From the NCBI GenBank assembly GCA_030562195.1, contig CM060199.1, forward strand, positions 15,644,338-15,708,337: a DNA stretch of 64,000 bases. Direction: 5' to 3'. The DNA comes from Nipponacmea schrenckii (Eukaryota > Mollusca > Gastropoda > Lottiidae). The notes beneath the pieces are model-generated. The model ran no database searches. It worked only from the letters and a program-made list of their open reading frames with translations, and was not told the origin of the DNA. The position numbers and the translations under genes are program-made. Positions 53,301 to 64,000 of this stretch are shown here, in pieces; the first letter of the stretch is position 1; the number at the start of each line of letters is the position of its first letter.

Positions 53301-55834
53301 CCTCCCCTCATCAATGAACTCTCTGAAGCAGAAGAAAATTGTCAAGACAGGTTCTGACTGTCCTTTTTAAACCTTCTTACACAATTAGGGGTAGCTTAAA
53401 CAACCCACTTCTTCCTCTTAATAAAGCCTGAACAAAACATTGGTCATTTTACTCTCATTATTTCCTTATCAATTTGTTATCAAAGCTTTTGATCATCTTT
53501 ACACTTTTTATTTATTCTTTTCATTCATTCACCTGCATACTTCCTATTCATTCAATCATAAAGAAATCACTACCTTATCCACAAAATCAAAAAGCTGAAG
53601 GAATTAAATCAAGTATTGAATTCACAAGACAAATTTACCTTGTCAAGACTGAATCAATCATTGATATCAAAAGTTAGCAACATACTTATTTAGTATATCA
53701 TATTATCCTACTTTATTTGGAATAGAATATCTTCTAAAAATATATGATATTAAATGTAAAAATAAAATATATTACCTATAATTCCAACAATTAATTAATT
53801 TCTAATTAATATATAAGCAGGGTTTTTATGGTATAAGAGGTTATAAATAAAACAGATCATTCCTGACACATCAATATTTATTTTACTATAATTTTAGTAC
53901 AAAATCACTGCTTTTCTTATAAATAATAACAAATATTAGCCTTTATGATACATTCAAATGAAAATACTATAAGATTATCCATTTTTGTATAATTAGTAAA
54001 TAAAATACCAAAGAACAATATATACTTGAACTACATAGTAGATATAATTTTCATCACAAATTAATCTTTTATGATGAATGAAAAAGATGACATATATGAA
54101 CTTAGATCTGAACCATTGTTATGAATGGAAAAAATAGTATTTATGATAATGGATAGTGTCTCAGTATATCACTAATTTGCCTCATAAATCAACCATTCAT
54201 TAGAATCTATTATCAAACACTGGATTATAATTGAAGGACAAAACCAGATATTGTTACAGTACCAGACCTGCTTTAAGATGCAGGTGAATTTGATTAATTG
54301 GACTTAATTTGAAGGAAAAGAGAAGATATTTGATGGGTCTGGCAATGTTAAAACATATGATTTGATACTTAATAATTGTATGTTTTTATATAATGATTAA
54401 TGGTTTTCCATCATTTTCTTTGGTTAATGAGGGTATTTCTGTTTGTGTCTTTCGTTTGAAGAACTGAGATAAATACTCAAAACAAAATGAAAATACCTGC
54501 TTCCAATACGCAATGCCTTTCAAGGAGTGCAGTAGCATTAAAAGGATTGACATTGGAAAATTTATGTTATGACCTTTCACCAACTGCCGGAGATTTCATT
54601 CTATAACTAGTCCACAACTGTCGCTATTAAAAATTGAGAAAAGTGAGATGGAAGTTATTTAAAAACACACAAGACACCGGGCAACATGTCTACATTTTGT
54701 CAAGCTTCACTGGCAAACAATAACTTAGACCCATTTCAAATATGGCGACCACCAAACGACAAAATGCTTTTTTTTTCACCCAAATTGTCTCATGATTCAG
54801 TAGTTATTTGAGAGGTAATTTGTAGGGTGTTTTGTTACTCACTATTTTCTGAAGCCTTGTAACATTCCAGCTCAATAATTCGTCTAACAATGTCCCGAAT
54901 TTTCACAATATTTGTTTCATCACGTCCTACCTATGTCGAAGGGGGCGCTAATTTCAAGATCTGGTGATTTCAAGACGCTAACATTTATAAAACTATTTTG
55001 TAACTTTGCAGCAGTTCTGGTGGAAACGTAAATCATTAGTTCATGAAGTAAAATGAAATGAAAGATGAAATCTTTGACCAGAAGTCAACTTCTTCGATGA
55101 AAACAACCATTTCACTGAAGAGAGTCCCTAAATAACAAGTCCCGTAAATACCCGCGGCCTCTTATAAATGACACATAAAAATTAAATAGATGAACGATTA
55201 AGAGTTAAGAAATAAAAGCTGATGTCTAAGTCAAGGTGTTTTTCAATAAAAACCAATCAAACAAAATGACACAATCTGTAAGCCTGTCATTTTTATGATC
55301 CAAGAATTGTCCGTAGTATTCATTAACTGCCGTAAAAATAATCACATAATGGTTGCCGTGACCGTCTCTACTTGAAACTGACCTCTGAACATTGGGGTAG
55401 ACAGGAAATTCAAGATGGGGGAAAACATAAAATTGCCCAAGATAACCAACTACTATTTGGATAATGAGCGATTCTGTTGACATAATTTATTATCCTAATG
55501 AAAAGGCAAATGTTAAAAATTATACACAAGAGCCTTTAAATGATAATTTTAAAGAAGGCAGATAGGAAAACATTGGTTTTGAGTGATAAGGTTTGCTGCT
55601 TTTCACAAAGATAAAAATTTATTGAGTGATCATTCACTTCAAATATATCCAATCCAGAATTTTTAAAAAACAAAGTGACATTTTAATAGCTTAACACGGA
55701 AATGAGTGCATACCATTTAGAGTGCATCGTTTAGAGAGTATTAACCGCTAAAACATGGATTAGAGGCTATTTCGAATATTTGAATTTCAGATTGTGTGTA
55801 ATGCAGAATACATACAAGAAATTATGGGTCTTAC

Positions 55835-56017
55835 CTGTTCCTGACTATTTTCTGAAATATCCGCGGGATTATCCAGACCCCCTGTCGTTGTGGAGGATTT
55901 AGGTGTTCCTGAAACTGAGCCCGTCGATTCCCTATCGTCTATCACTAGGTCTATAGGCATTTTTCCTTTTAAACAACTGATATAGCGATGGCAAAAATTG
56001 TCACATAGTTCGTGCAC
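55835..56017 (-). CDS. Meis: Meis coding exon 6 (end of HM domain and variable linker)
   Basis: This 183-nt exon (61 codons, phase 0 both sides) begins [20 protein letters not shown] and continues through [10 protein letters not shown], the invariant C-terminal part of the HM domain. The last about 30 residues ([10 protein letters not shown] and on to S-Q-E-Q) are a Ser/Thr/Gly-rich linker that is lineage-specific. The acceptor is TTTTCAG before 56017 and the donor is GTAAGA from 55834. The intron that follows is about 17.3 kb. Confidence 0.98.
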
Positions 56018-56839
56018 CTGAAAATGAGAATATAATAAATTGAGTTGAAAATTAAATGAGACAATTTCCCACTAATTTACAATCTTTTTATAGCTTTTAT
56101 TTATTTCTTTTGTTTAGAATTACTTCGCGTGATATTCCTTTGCCGATTATCAATACTTGTCGAAATCGTCGTCTGCTAGCCCAAAGTCACAGACACGAGA
56201 TCTCAATGGCAACCGGATGTTGATATTATTGTTTCATTTACACAAAATATTTTTGTAATATTTTACCGAAATAAATATATATTTTGAAAAACGCAATGTT
56301 TCTTTTCCACATATATCAAAAATATTATTCAGAAAATTGTATTGTTATGGCCAAAAAATGTCAGCAAATGAGCAACGGTCTCGGATGACTAAAAATAATC
56401 ATTTCACGACTGGTGTTTAAAAAATATTTTCAAGATAAAATCTTGACAGTAATAATATAAATCTGGATTTACACATTATTGTGATGATAAAATTTGACAC
56501 AGTAAAATTTTCAGGACACCAAAATTTACATTATGATAAGAAAATGGACTCATAATATTTTTATCTGATGGGCGCAACTTAAATGTCTTGTAAATCCAGG
56601 TGTGTTATTTAGATATTTTACAAAATCGGGACGAAGGGTCGTTATGGGGCTTTATCTAATAAAATTACTTTAGAGAAATTTTTCTTATCTGTAATGTTTA
56701 TTTACTTAACACTGGCGTTCCAAAATCACCATGAAACCTTGGGGCAAAATGTCATCACCGGGAAAAGATTTTAAATTTTTAACTCAGATAACTAGTTTTT
56801 GATGCATTTATATTGAAGATATATTCAAAATATTCTTAC
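56018..56839 (-). other. Meis intron between exons 5 and 6 (822 bp)
   Basis: The intron has donor GTAAGA and acceptor TTTTCAG, with AT-rich content. I see no coding or regulatory feature that I can support inside it. Confidence 0.93.
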
Positions 56840-56890
56840 CTTTTCTAATTCCAAAAGATGAAAACGTAAAACTTGTATAGCTTGAATCAT
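56840..56890 (-). CDS. Meis: Meis coding exon 5 (HM domain core)
   Basis: This 51-nt exon (17 codons, phase 0 both sides) encodes M-I-Q-A-I-Q-V-L-R-F-H-L-L-E-L-E-K, identical to the conserved HM-domain helix of animal Meis proteins as I know it. The acceptor is TTTTCAG before 56890 and the donor is GTAAGA from 56839. It is one of the strongest identifications in the window. Confidence 0.98.
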
Positions 56891-57814
56891 CTGAAAATAT
56901 TACACATTTTCAAAATTACGTACAGCAAATTTTATGGTGAATATTTTACATTTGGATGGCAATATGTTATTTTGGGATATAAAGCTTCAAAATTCAATTT
57001 TGATCAAATTATCACAGAAAGGTATTCTTTTCAGCATTTGACCTGTGAAAATTGTAAAATGCGGGTGGGGATATTATAGGCAAATGGCGCTAATGATATT
57101 TAGATGGCGTTCAATATTTCTCCAGATTTTTTTCTTAAAATTTCAGCTTTGTTCCAAATCTGCCAGACCATGCGAAGAAGTCGTTAAACCATCTGGGGTA
57201 GAATTCACCATTTATATGCACGAAAAGAAACAGTAGCAACCAGAGAAATATTAGAGAAAGAGTATTTTTGTTTAGAGTATTGCTAGAAATATAAGCCGCC
57301 ATTTTCTGAATTTCCCCAGTGGTCTGATGGTTCATTACCATGCCTTTAAGCCGTTAGTCTTATTTCTAAAATCTCACATCAAAATCACTTGCACCGATTG
57401 TTTCGTTTGTAAGAAAATTCCTCTAACGACCGTTTGGAACGAAGCGCGTTTACCCGACGAAGCCATCAACTAGTTACGAGTCACAAATTTTGATCGACTT
57501 TTGGCCGCAATGGTTCACCGGGGAAAATAAGCTGTTCTCGTTATTATTTCTACAGCCACGTAGAAAATTAAAGAGAACATTTTACTAACGATTAATTTAA
57601 TAATGACATAAACAATTCTAATTTATAAACATCATTATTTTACCTATTGTGATAATATAACAAATTACAGGGTCAAAAAAATTAACGTTAAATTTACGGC
57701 TACAAATGTAAAAATTTATAAATTAAAATGTAAAGTATATTTTACACATTTGAATAGAAAAGTATATTTTACATTATCGATCCCCAGGCTCAATTATTTG
57801 GAATGCAAACTTAC
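56891..57814 (-). other. Meis intron between exons 4 and 5 (924 bp)
   Basis: The intron has donor GTAAGT and acceptor TTTTCAG. Overlapping open frames at 56873-57341 on both strands carry no recognised domain and run across the splice sites, so they are treated as chance. Confidence 0.93.
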
Positions 57815-57865
57815 CAAACTATCCAATTCGTGATTCGTAGAAAAGCATTTACTATCCGATCGACC
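57815..57865 (-). CDS. Meis: Meis coding exon 4 (HM domain, diverged first half)
   Basis: This 51-nt exon (17 codons, phase 0 both sides) has acceptor TTTTCAG before 57865 and donor GTAAGT from 57814. It reads G-R-S-D-S-K-C-F-S-T-N-H-E-L-D-S-L, which occupies the place of the I-R-A-E-K-P-L-F-S-S-N-P-E-L-D-N-L block of vertebrate Meis. The second half (F-S-T-N-x-E-L-D-S-L) is well matched, while the first half is diverged, notably Gly instead of Ile/Val and Ser-Lys-Cys instead of Lys-Pro-Leu. Size, phase and position between exons 3 and 5 fit the family exactly. Confidence 0.93.
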
Positions 57866-60132
<2,267 letters not shown>

Positions 60133-60344
60133 GAGTATATAGAATCTTTATCCCTTTTTAATTGTGAATCCTGAGTAGTGCTCATTACTCCTGGCATGCT
60201 ACTACTTGAGGTATATGAGGAAGGGTATTGATGGATAGATCCACTATGTGAATGAGAGAGGGGATGAGTACCCATAGAACGATGGGGATCACCGTACATT
60301 CCTGCGCTTTCCATACCCCCGTAATGAGGCATTTCGTTATCAAA
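60133..60344 (-). CDS. Meis: Meis coding exon 2 (N-terminal segment)
   Basis: This exon encodes the N-terminal segment, beginning F-D-N-E-M-P-H-Y-G-G-M and ending L-K-R-D-K-D-S-I-Y plus two bases of a Ser codon (212 nt, phase 0 in, phase 2 out). The acceptor is TTTTTCAG before 60344 and the donor is GTAAGT from 60132. The D-x-x-P-H-Y-G-G-M block, the M-Y-G-D-P-H block and K-R-D-K-D-x-I-Y are family hallmarks. Between them is a low-complexity His/Ser/Gly stretch (S-H-S-H-S-G-S, then Y-T-S-S-S-S) that varies between species. This region precedes the PBC-binding HM domain and is thought to be mostly disordered. Confidence 0.97.
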
Positions 60345-60471
60345 CTGAAAAACAAGAGATAGCATTAAAATAAATCCGTGGTTAGCTGCCGTATCAATTT
60401 CCCATAAATAATATTAATAGCTACGCTTAGCGGTCATAAATTGAATTTGAAACAAGAAGACTGATACGTAC
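60345..60471 (-). other. Meis intron 1 (127 bp)
   Basis: This short intron lies between the M-A-Q-R exon and exon 2, with donor GTACGT and acceptor TTTTTCAG. It is notably short compared with the 10-17 kb introns downstream. Confidence 0.92.
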
Positions 60472-60483
60472 CCTCTGAGCCAT
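60472..60483 (-). CDS. Meis: Meis coding exon 1 (start codon, M-A-Q-R)
   Basis: This minimal coding exon reads ATG GCT CAG AGG on the minus strand and is followed directly by the donor GTACGT (60471-60466). A four-residue M-A-Q-R first coding exon is the standard arrangement in animal Meis genes, which is why this ATG is chosen. It ends in phase 0 and joins exon 2 after a 127-base intron. The exon continues upstream as 5' UTR. A possible 3' splice site lies at 60602-60603, just upstream, so the UTR may itself be split. The exon is too short to be found by an ORF search and is called by family homology and the perfect splice context. Confidence 0.93.
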
Positions 60484-60561
60484 GCCAACCGATGATGTTA
60501 ATCGGTGGTTTGCTGTTTAGTATATCACTTGCTTATTGCGTAAGGTTTTTTCTTCCGAATA

Positions 60562-60591
60562 TCAACAATCCGTATTCCTCCGTACACACAT
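60562..60591 (-). promoter_or_regulatory. Possible upstream ORF in the Meis 5' UTR
   Basis: A nine-codon open frame (ATG TGT GTA CGG AGG AAT ACG GAT TGT then TGA) lies about 80 bases upstream of the Meis start codon on the minus strand. If the transcript starts upstream of 60591 without splicing it out, this uORF could reduce initiation at the main ATG. The mRNA start is unknown, so the regulatory role is inference. Confidence 0.35.
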
Positions 60592-60601
60592 AGAGTGGTG
60601 C

Positions 60602-60771
60602 CTGTCAAAAAAGGAACAAAACTGTCAAACACTATAAGCTTTTCCATCGAACAGTACCTTCAACATTTTGCCTAGTATAACGGGTTATAGTGTAGTAGCG
60701 AGTAGCTAGTGTTAGCTGACCTGTCAATCATTACCCTGTTACTATAGAAAGCAATGATGAACGACCTGTCA
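60602..60771 (-). promoter_or_regulatory. Cluster of TGACAG TALE-binding motifs upstream of the Meis start codon
   Basis: CTGTCA on the plus strand (TGACAG on the gene strand) occurs at 60602-60607, 60622-60627, 60721-60726 and 60766-60771. Two further copies lie at 61375-61380 and 61527-61532. TGACAG is the known Meis/Prep/TGIF recognition core. All six are in the same orientation relative to the gene. The copy at 60602 could instead be part of a 3' splice site (TTTTTTGACAG) of an intron in the 5' UTR. Confidence 0.55.
60721..60730 (-). promoter_or_regulatory. Pbx-Meis/Prep composite site TGATTGACAG
   Basis: The minus strand reads TGATTGACAG exactly, the established decamer for PBC-Meis/Prep heterodimers (TGAT for Pbx/Exd, TGACAG for Meis/Prep). 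It lies about 240 bases upstream of the Meis ATG, within the TGACAG cluster. Confidence 0.6.
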
Positions 60772-61499
60772 AAAACGCCTGCCTTTGGGCGAGCTGACTG
60801 TTAGCTGGTGATGGGGGAATACAGTCAGTTTTATTTACAATCGTTACAAACCTTTTCTCATACATACAAAGTTATTTCAGTCTTGTCCCAATATATTATA
60901 CATAGCACATATCAATTGATTAAATATCCTTTTTATAATGATAAATGATACTGATTATCACATATATATACAAGTGTATACACAAGTGTCCGAATAAGTT
61001 GTCAATCACTATACTATCCAAGAATTTAAATCAAGTTCAAATATTTCTCAAATTTAAAATATATCCCGCTATATCCATTTAATCAGTATTAACAGAATGA
61101 AAATTCAAAATCCAGTTATTCAAATTAAATTCATATCCATTGTAATTGATAATTGATAAATCACAAAATAAGTAGAAAAAGTCAGTTATAATCGCCGTCA
61201 ATGAAATATATTTCAATTCTCCGTAAAAAAAATGACTGATTGCCAGAGCTTATTATTGCATGTCGCATTTCCGTCAACGGTGATATAACATCTAGCCGGA
61301 TAAAAATATGATAAAAGGTAAAAAGCGTGGCACAATTTTACCTTTCGAGATGACGGGTTAGATTTGACTGTAATCTGTCAGTCTATAAGAATGCCGTTTA
61401 TCATCCATTTACTCGTACATCTTATGTTAGTCAACGTGAAAGCGACACATATACACCACAATTTTCACACTCTCTCTCATACAACAATAGACTCGTCCA

Positions 61500-61570
61500 T
61501 TAGCCACGCCTCTTAGCTCCGCCTACCTGTCAATAGAGGCCATTTTCTTTCCCTCTCAGCCAATCAAATG
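61500..61570 (-). promoter_or_regulatory. Candidate Meis proximal promoter: GC-box-like and CCAAT elements
   Basis: This is the least AT-rich stretch upstream of the gene. It holds CCACGCC and CTCCGCC blocks (61504-61523), a TGACAG copy (minus strand, 61527-61532) and a CCAATCA box (61560-61566). Together these suggest a TATA-less promoter region about 1 kb upstream of the start codon. No transcription start can be assigned from sequence alone. Confidence 0.35.
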
Positions 61571-61839
61571 TCAGTATCAATGAACACCGCGTAAATTTGA
61601 GTTTATCGTACAACATGGTATCCACGCAATTGTTGCCTTCAGCAATTTTAGCCGACTAGTTTTTGATACACAAAGCGGTTTTCTTGTTTTCTCTACAAAT
61701 CAAGTATTGCCAGAAAAGCCCAATGGCTAGGACACTTGAACTGGATAATTATTCCGTTTTGCTAAAGTGAAAATCGTATTCTTTCTCTTTAAGAAAAGAA
61801 TCAAACGGTTACATAGGATCAGTTTTGTTTCTACTTCAG

Positions 61840-62014
61840 GCGACTTTTAAAGAACATAACGCGATCAAAGATGGGCCGATCGGATTATTTTTGCTTCATT
61901 TCATATTTCTTGTATTTGTAATCATATTCTCGTATCGTATTAAATCAAGACAAGACGAAAACAAAATTGAAATCCGCCTTCGTTATGAAGGGAAAACGTC
62001 AGTGAAAAAAAATT
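61840..62014 (+). other. Possible exon of an unknown divergent transcript
   Basis: An open plus-strand frame here is bounded by an acceptor-like TTTCTACTTCAG (ending 61839) and a near-perfect donor GTAAGTG (62015). The encoded stretch has a 15-20 residue hydrophobic segment (G-L-F-L-L-H-F-I-F-L-V-F-V-I-I-F) followed by a basic, charged tail, as in a single-pass membrane protein. It has no in-frame ATG and I recognise no family. It lies divergent to the Meis promoter. Chance occurrence in AT-rich DNA is the main alternative. Confidence 0.2.
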
Positions 62015-64000
62015 GTAAGTGTGGAGACGTTCACTAAAAGATATTTCTTAAATATTTACGACGCACGTCACTATAATAGGGCAATATTAAAAATGAAATA
62101 TATTATATTATAACGCTTTGTTATGAATTATATAAACAATGTTAAAACATGTGATAAACTTTCATATTTCTTTAAAAAATACGTCAGATGAAAGCAGTTT
62201 CTAATAAATTTGTGCTTGAGAATAGCTTGATACACTTTTTGAAAGAAGTACTAAAGATTTAAACCCGAATATTTATTCATATTGATAAATATTATATTTT
62301 AAATGTAATAGTAAATAACAAATAGATATTTATATATGATATAACAAAGCTAAACATTTAATAATATCCTTTTCAGATTTGAAAGTAGGACAAATCTAAT
62401 CGTAAATGTTATGTGCAATTCATACACTCCTAATAAGAATTTAAAAGTAAATGTTGAACTATAGAGCATAAATGTGACAAAATATCACCAAATTTGAATT
62501 TTGCATGAAATGAAATGTTTAAATTCAGTGAGCAAAATATATTGAAATAAGAAAATAATTTGAAATTGCATGTGAAACTAAATAATTTTCCTTCAAAAAA
62601 TTTAAAACTGTGTTCATGTATTGAAAAAGTGTATATTATAAACCTTTAACATTTCAAAATGAAATAAAATACATATTGGAAAGGAATTGTCTGGAAATGA
62701 ATCAGGAAATAAGGTGTTGACAGATTTATTCAATTCAAAATATTCTTAAATCTATGTTACATTAAGAGACAAAATATTGTCACTTATCTCAGCAAAATTA
62801 TAACACATTCTTTAATAATAAATAAAAACATTATTTGGTTGACAATGGTTTTGTATTTCAATCCTGTAAGGGAGCTATAGGGTGGTCCAAATAAAGGGGC
62901 TTACGGAATGTCTCAGTTCGAATGAAAAATATTTATTTAAGACAGAATGAATATAAATATTTCAAAAGTTAAATGACTGCCAAATTAGGTGGTAAATAAA
63001 CTTTGAAAAATATTTATTTTAGCGACAATTGTGTTAAATCTTTGTCGTGAAAAATAAATATTGAGGCGATGAGAGAACACAGTGGCCATATTGTTTATAT
63101 CTTAAACATTAAAGCATTGACGATACCGTTAGGTTGTAAGTGGCACAAACAGATTACGCCACCTTTTTCATTGTTTTAAAAGAAATAGGATTATCCTTAA
63201 ATAGCCTTTATAACTGCCTTCAAGTCGTGAAGTTAATTAAGAGATAAATTATAAAGGAACGATTATAAGCATACAATATCGTATTGTGAAGTAGTTAAGG
63301 ATAACAATGGATCTATTTATATTTGTATATGCTATATAGGTATAATAACTACCCTGGGGCCCAAAGTCGTTGATTTACCACCTTGCCAGAATTCTGCCTC
63401 AGAGGATTCCCGCCGGTAACACACAGTTCATTTCGTATTAAATTGTCATAATAGAAATATGGCAAACAGACTGCCATTGTATGTCATAACTGCTGACTTT
63501 TGGCAAAGGTGATATAGGCCACATTTGAATAGTATCTGTTTCAGCGAACTAGACATCGCATCCGAACCTTATTTCTGACCCTGAGTAAGAGTTCGAACAC
63601 GTTTCAAAGTTAAGATTATGTAAAAGCTGGTCTATTTCATTTAGACAATTTAAGGTAACCAAATCGTAACACTTTCACAACAAAGTTTTACTATATGAAG
63701 AATGAAATTAAATAAGTTCTTCTTTTTTGTACCCAAATGAACTAACGAGTTAAAACCCCTACAGTGGTAAGCATGTCTTCAGCAATTCTACATACCCCAA
63801 ATTCCTTGACCCATCTTATCCGAAAGATGGCGATATGTGGTATTATAATTTTTTCAGTTATGACCCGAAAGACACATTTCTCAATACGTGGTAGGCTATA
63901 TTATTTAGTTGTGAGGAAAATAGAAAATTAAACCTAGCTTTCATTAAAGTATATGACAACAATCTTAAAAATTATAGTTCGCACAGTTTTGCATGATCTT

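Larger units (their letters stand above)
38506..55834 (-). other. Meis intron between exons 6 and 7 (17.3 kb)
   Basis: The donor GTAAGA is at 55834 and the acceptor CAG ends at 38506. No coding exon is recognised. It contains a perfect TGATTGACAG composite motif (minus strand, 40653-40662), an 18-bp-arm inverted repeat at 44588-44677 and a degenerate short repeat at 47201-47304. Very AT-rich stretches occur, for example at about 53690-54060. Open frames at 38489-38764, 39661-40017, 46626-46992 and 51069-51341 show no known domain. Confidence 0.9.
60792..64000. other. Upstream flank of Meis
   Basis: Apart from the promoter-like elements at 61375-61570 and a possible plus-strand exon at 61840-62014, this AT-rich flank shows no recognisable gene. 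Its right part (62040-64000) contains no open frame or motif that I can support. Confidence 0.6.

Noticed and set aside
53690..54060. Very AT-rich stretch considered as a mobile element or organelle insertion
   Set aside because: It has no terminal repeats, target duplications or recognisable organelle genes. It looks like ordinary AT-rich intron.
55226..55483. 85-codon minus-strand open frame
   Set aside because: It lies inside the intron after exon 6, with no known domain. It could only be an alternative exon, and I see no convincing acceptor and donor pair.

Overview
This window is AT-rich eukaryotic nuclear DNA (roughly two-thirds A+T by eye). It is dominated by one protein-coding gene on the minus strand: a Meis/homothorax-family TALE homeobox gene. 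I read nine coding exons from 60483 down to 10145. They have GT-AG splice sites, consistent phases and the conserved exon partition of animal Meis genes. The first exon encodes only M-A-Q-R. Then come the N-terminal segment, the Meis/PKNOX N-terminal (HM) domain split over five exons, a Ser/Thr-rich linker, and the TALE homeodomain. The homeodomain stops two bases into the Trp codon of helix 3, at 10145. I see no further coding exon in 1-10144, so the rest of helix 3 and the C-terminus should lie to the left of this window.

The organism is a bilaterian invertebrate. Linker details (for example the acidic stretch before the homeodomain), long introns and base composition suggest a lophotrochozoan such as a mollusc, but this is an inference and I cannot name a species.

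Layout, right to left (5' to 3' for the gene): 60484-64000 is the upstream/promoter side, with a cluster of TGACAG motifs, including a perfect TGATTGACAG Pbx-Meis/Prep composite, a CCAAT box and a small upstream ORF. 55835-60483 holds the compact 5' half of the gene (exons 1-6). Two introns of about 17.4 kb each flank exon 7 (38373-38505). A 10.5 kb intron separates exon 8 (20733-20878, homeodomain start) from exon 9 (10145-10221). The rest is a partial intron of at least 10.1 kb.

The protein would act in the nucleus with PBC and Hox partners. The HM domain binds PBC proteins and the homeodomain binds TGACAG. The TGACAG cluster upstream of its own start codon therefore suggests auto- or cross-regulation by TALE proteins.

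The main anomaly is in exon 3. The conserved reading frame is broken by a two-base excess (or one-base loss) at about 59494-59502, in the middle of the HM domain, although everything around it looks intact and functional. The remaining short open frames look like chance ORFs of AT-rich intronic DNA. I found no tRNA, rRNA, CRISPR array or clearly recognisable transposon. Several intronic segments are compositionally distinct or rich in binding motifs and are reported as candidate enhancers.
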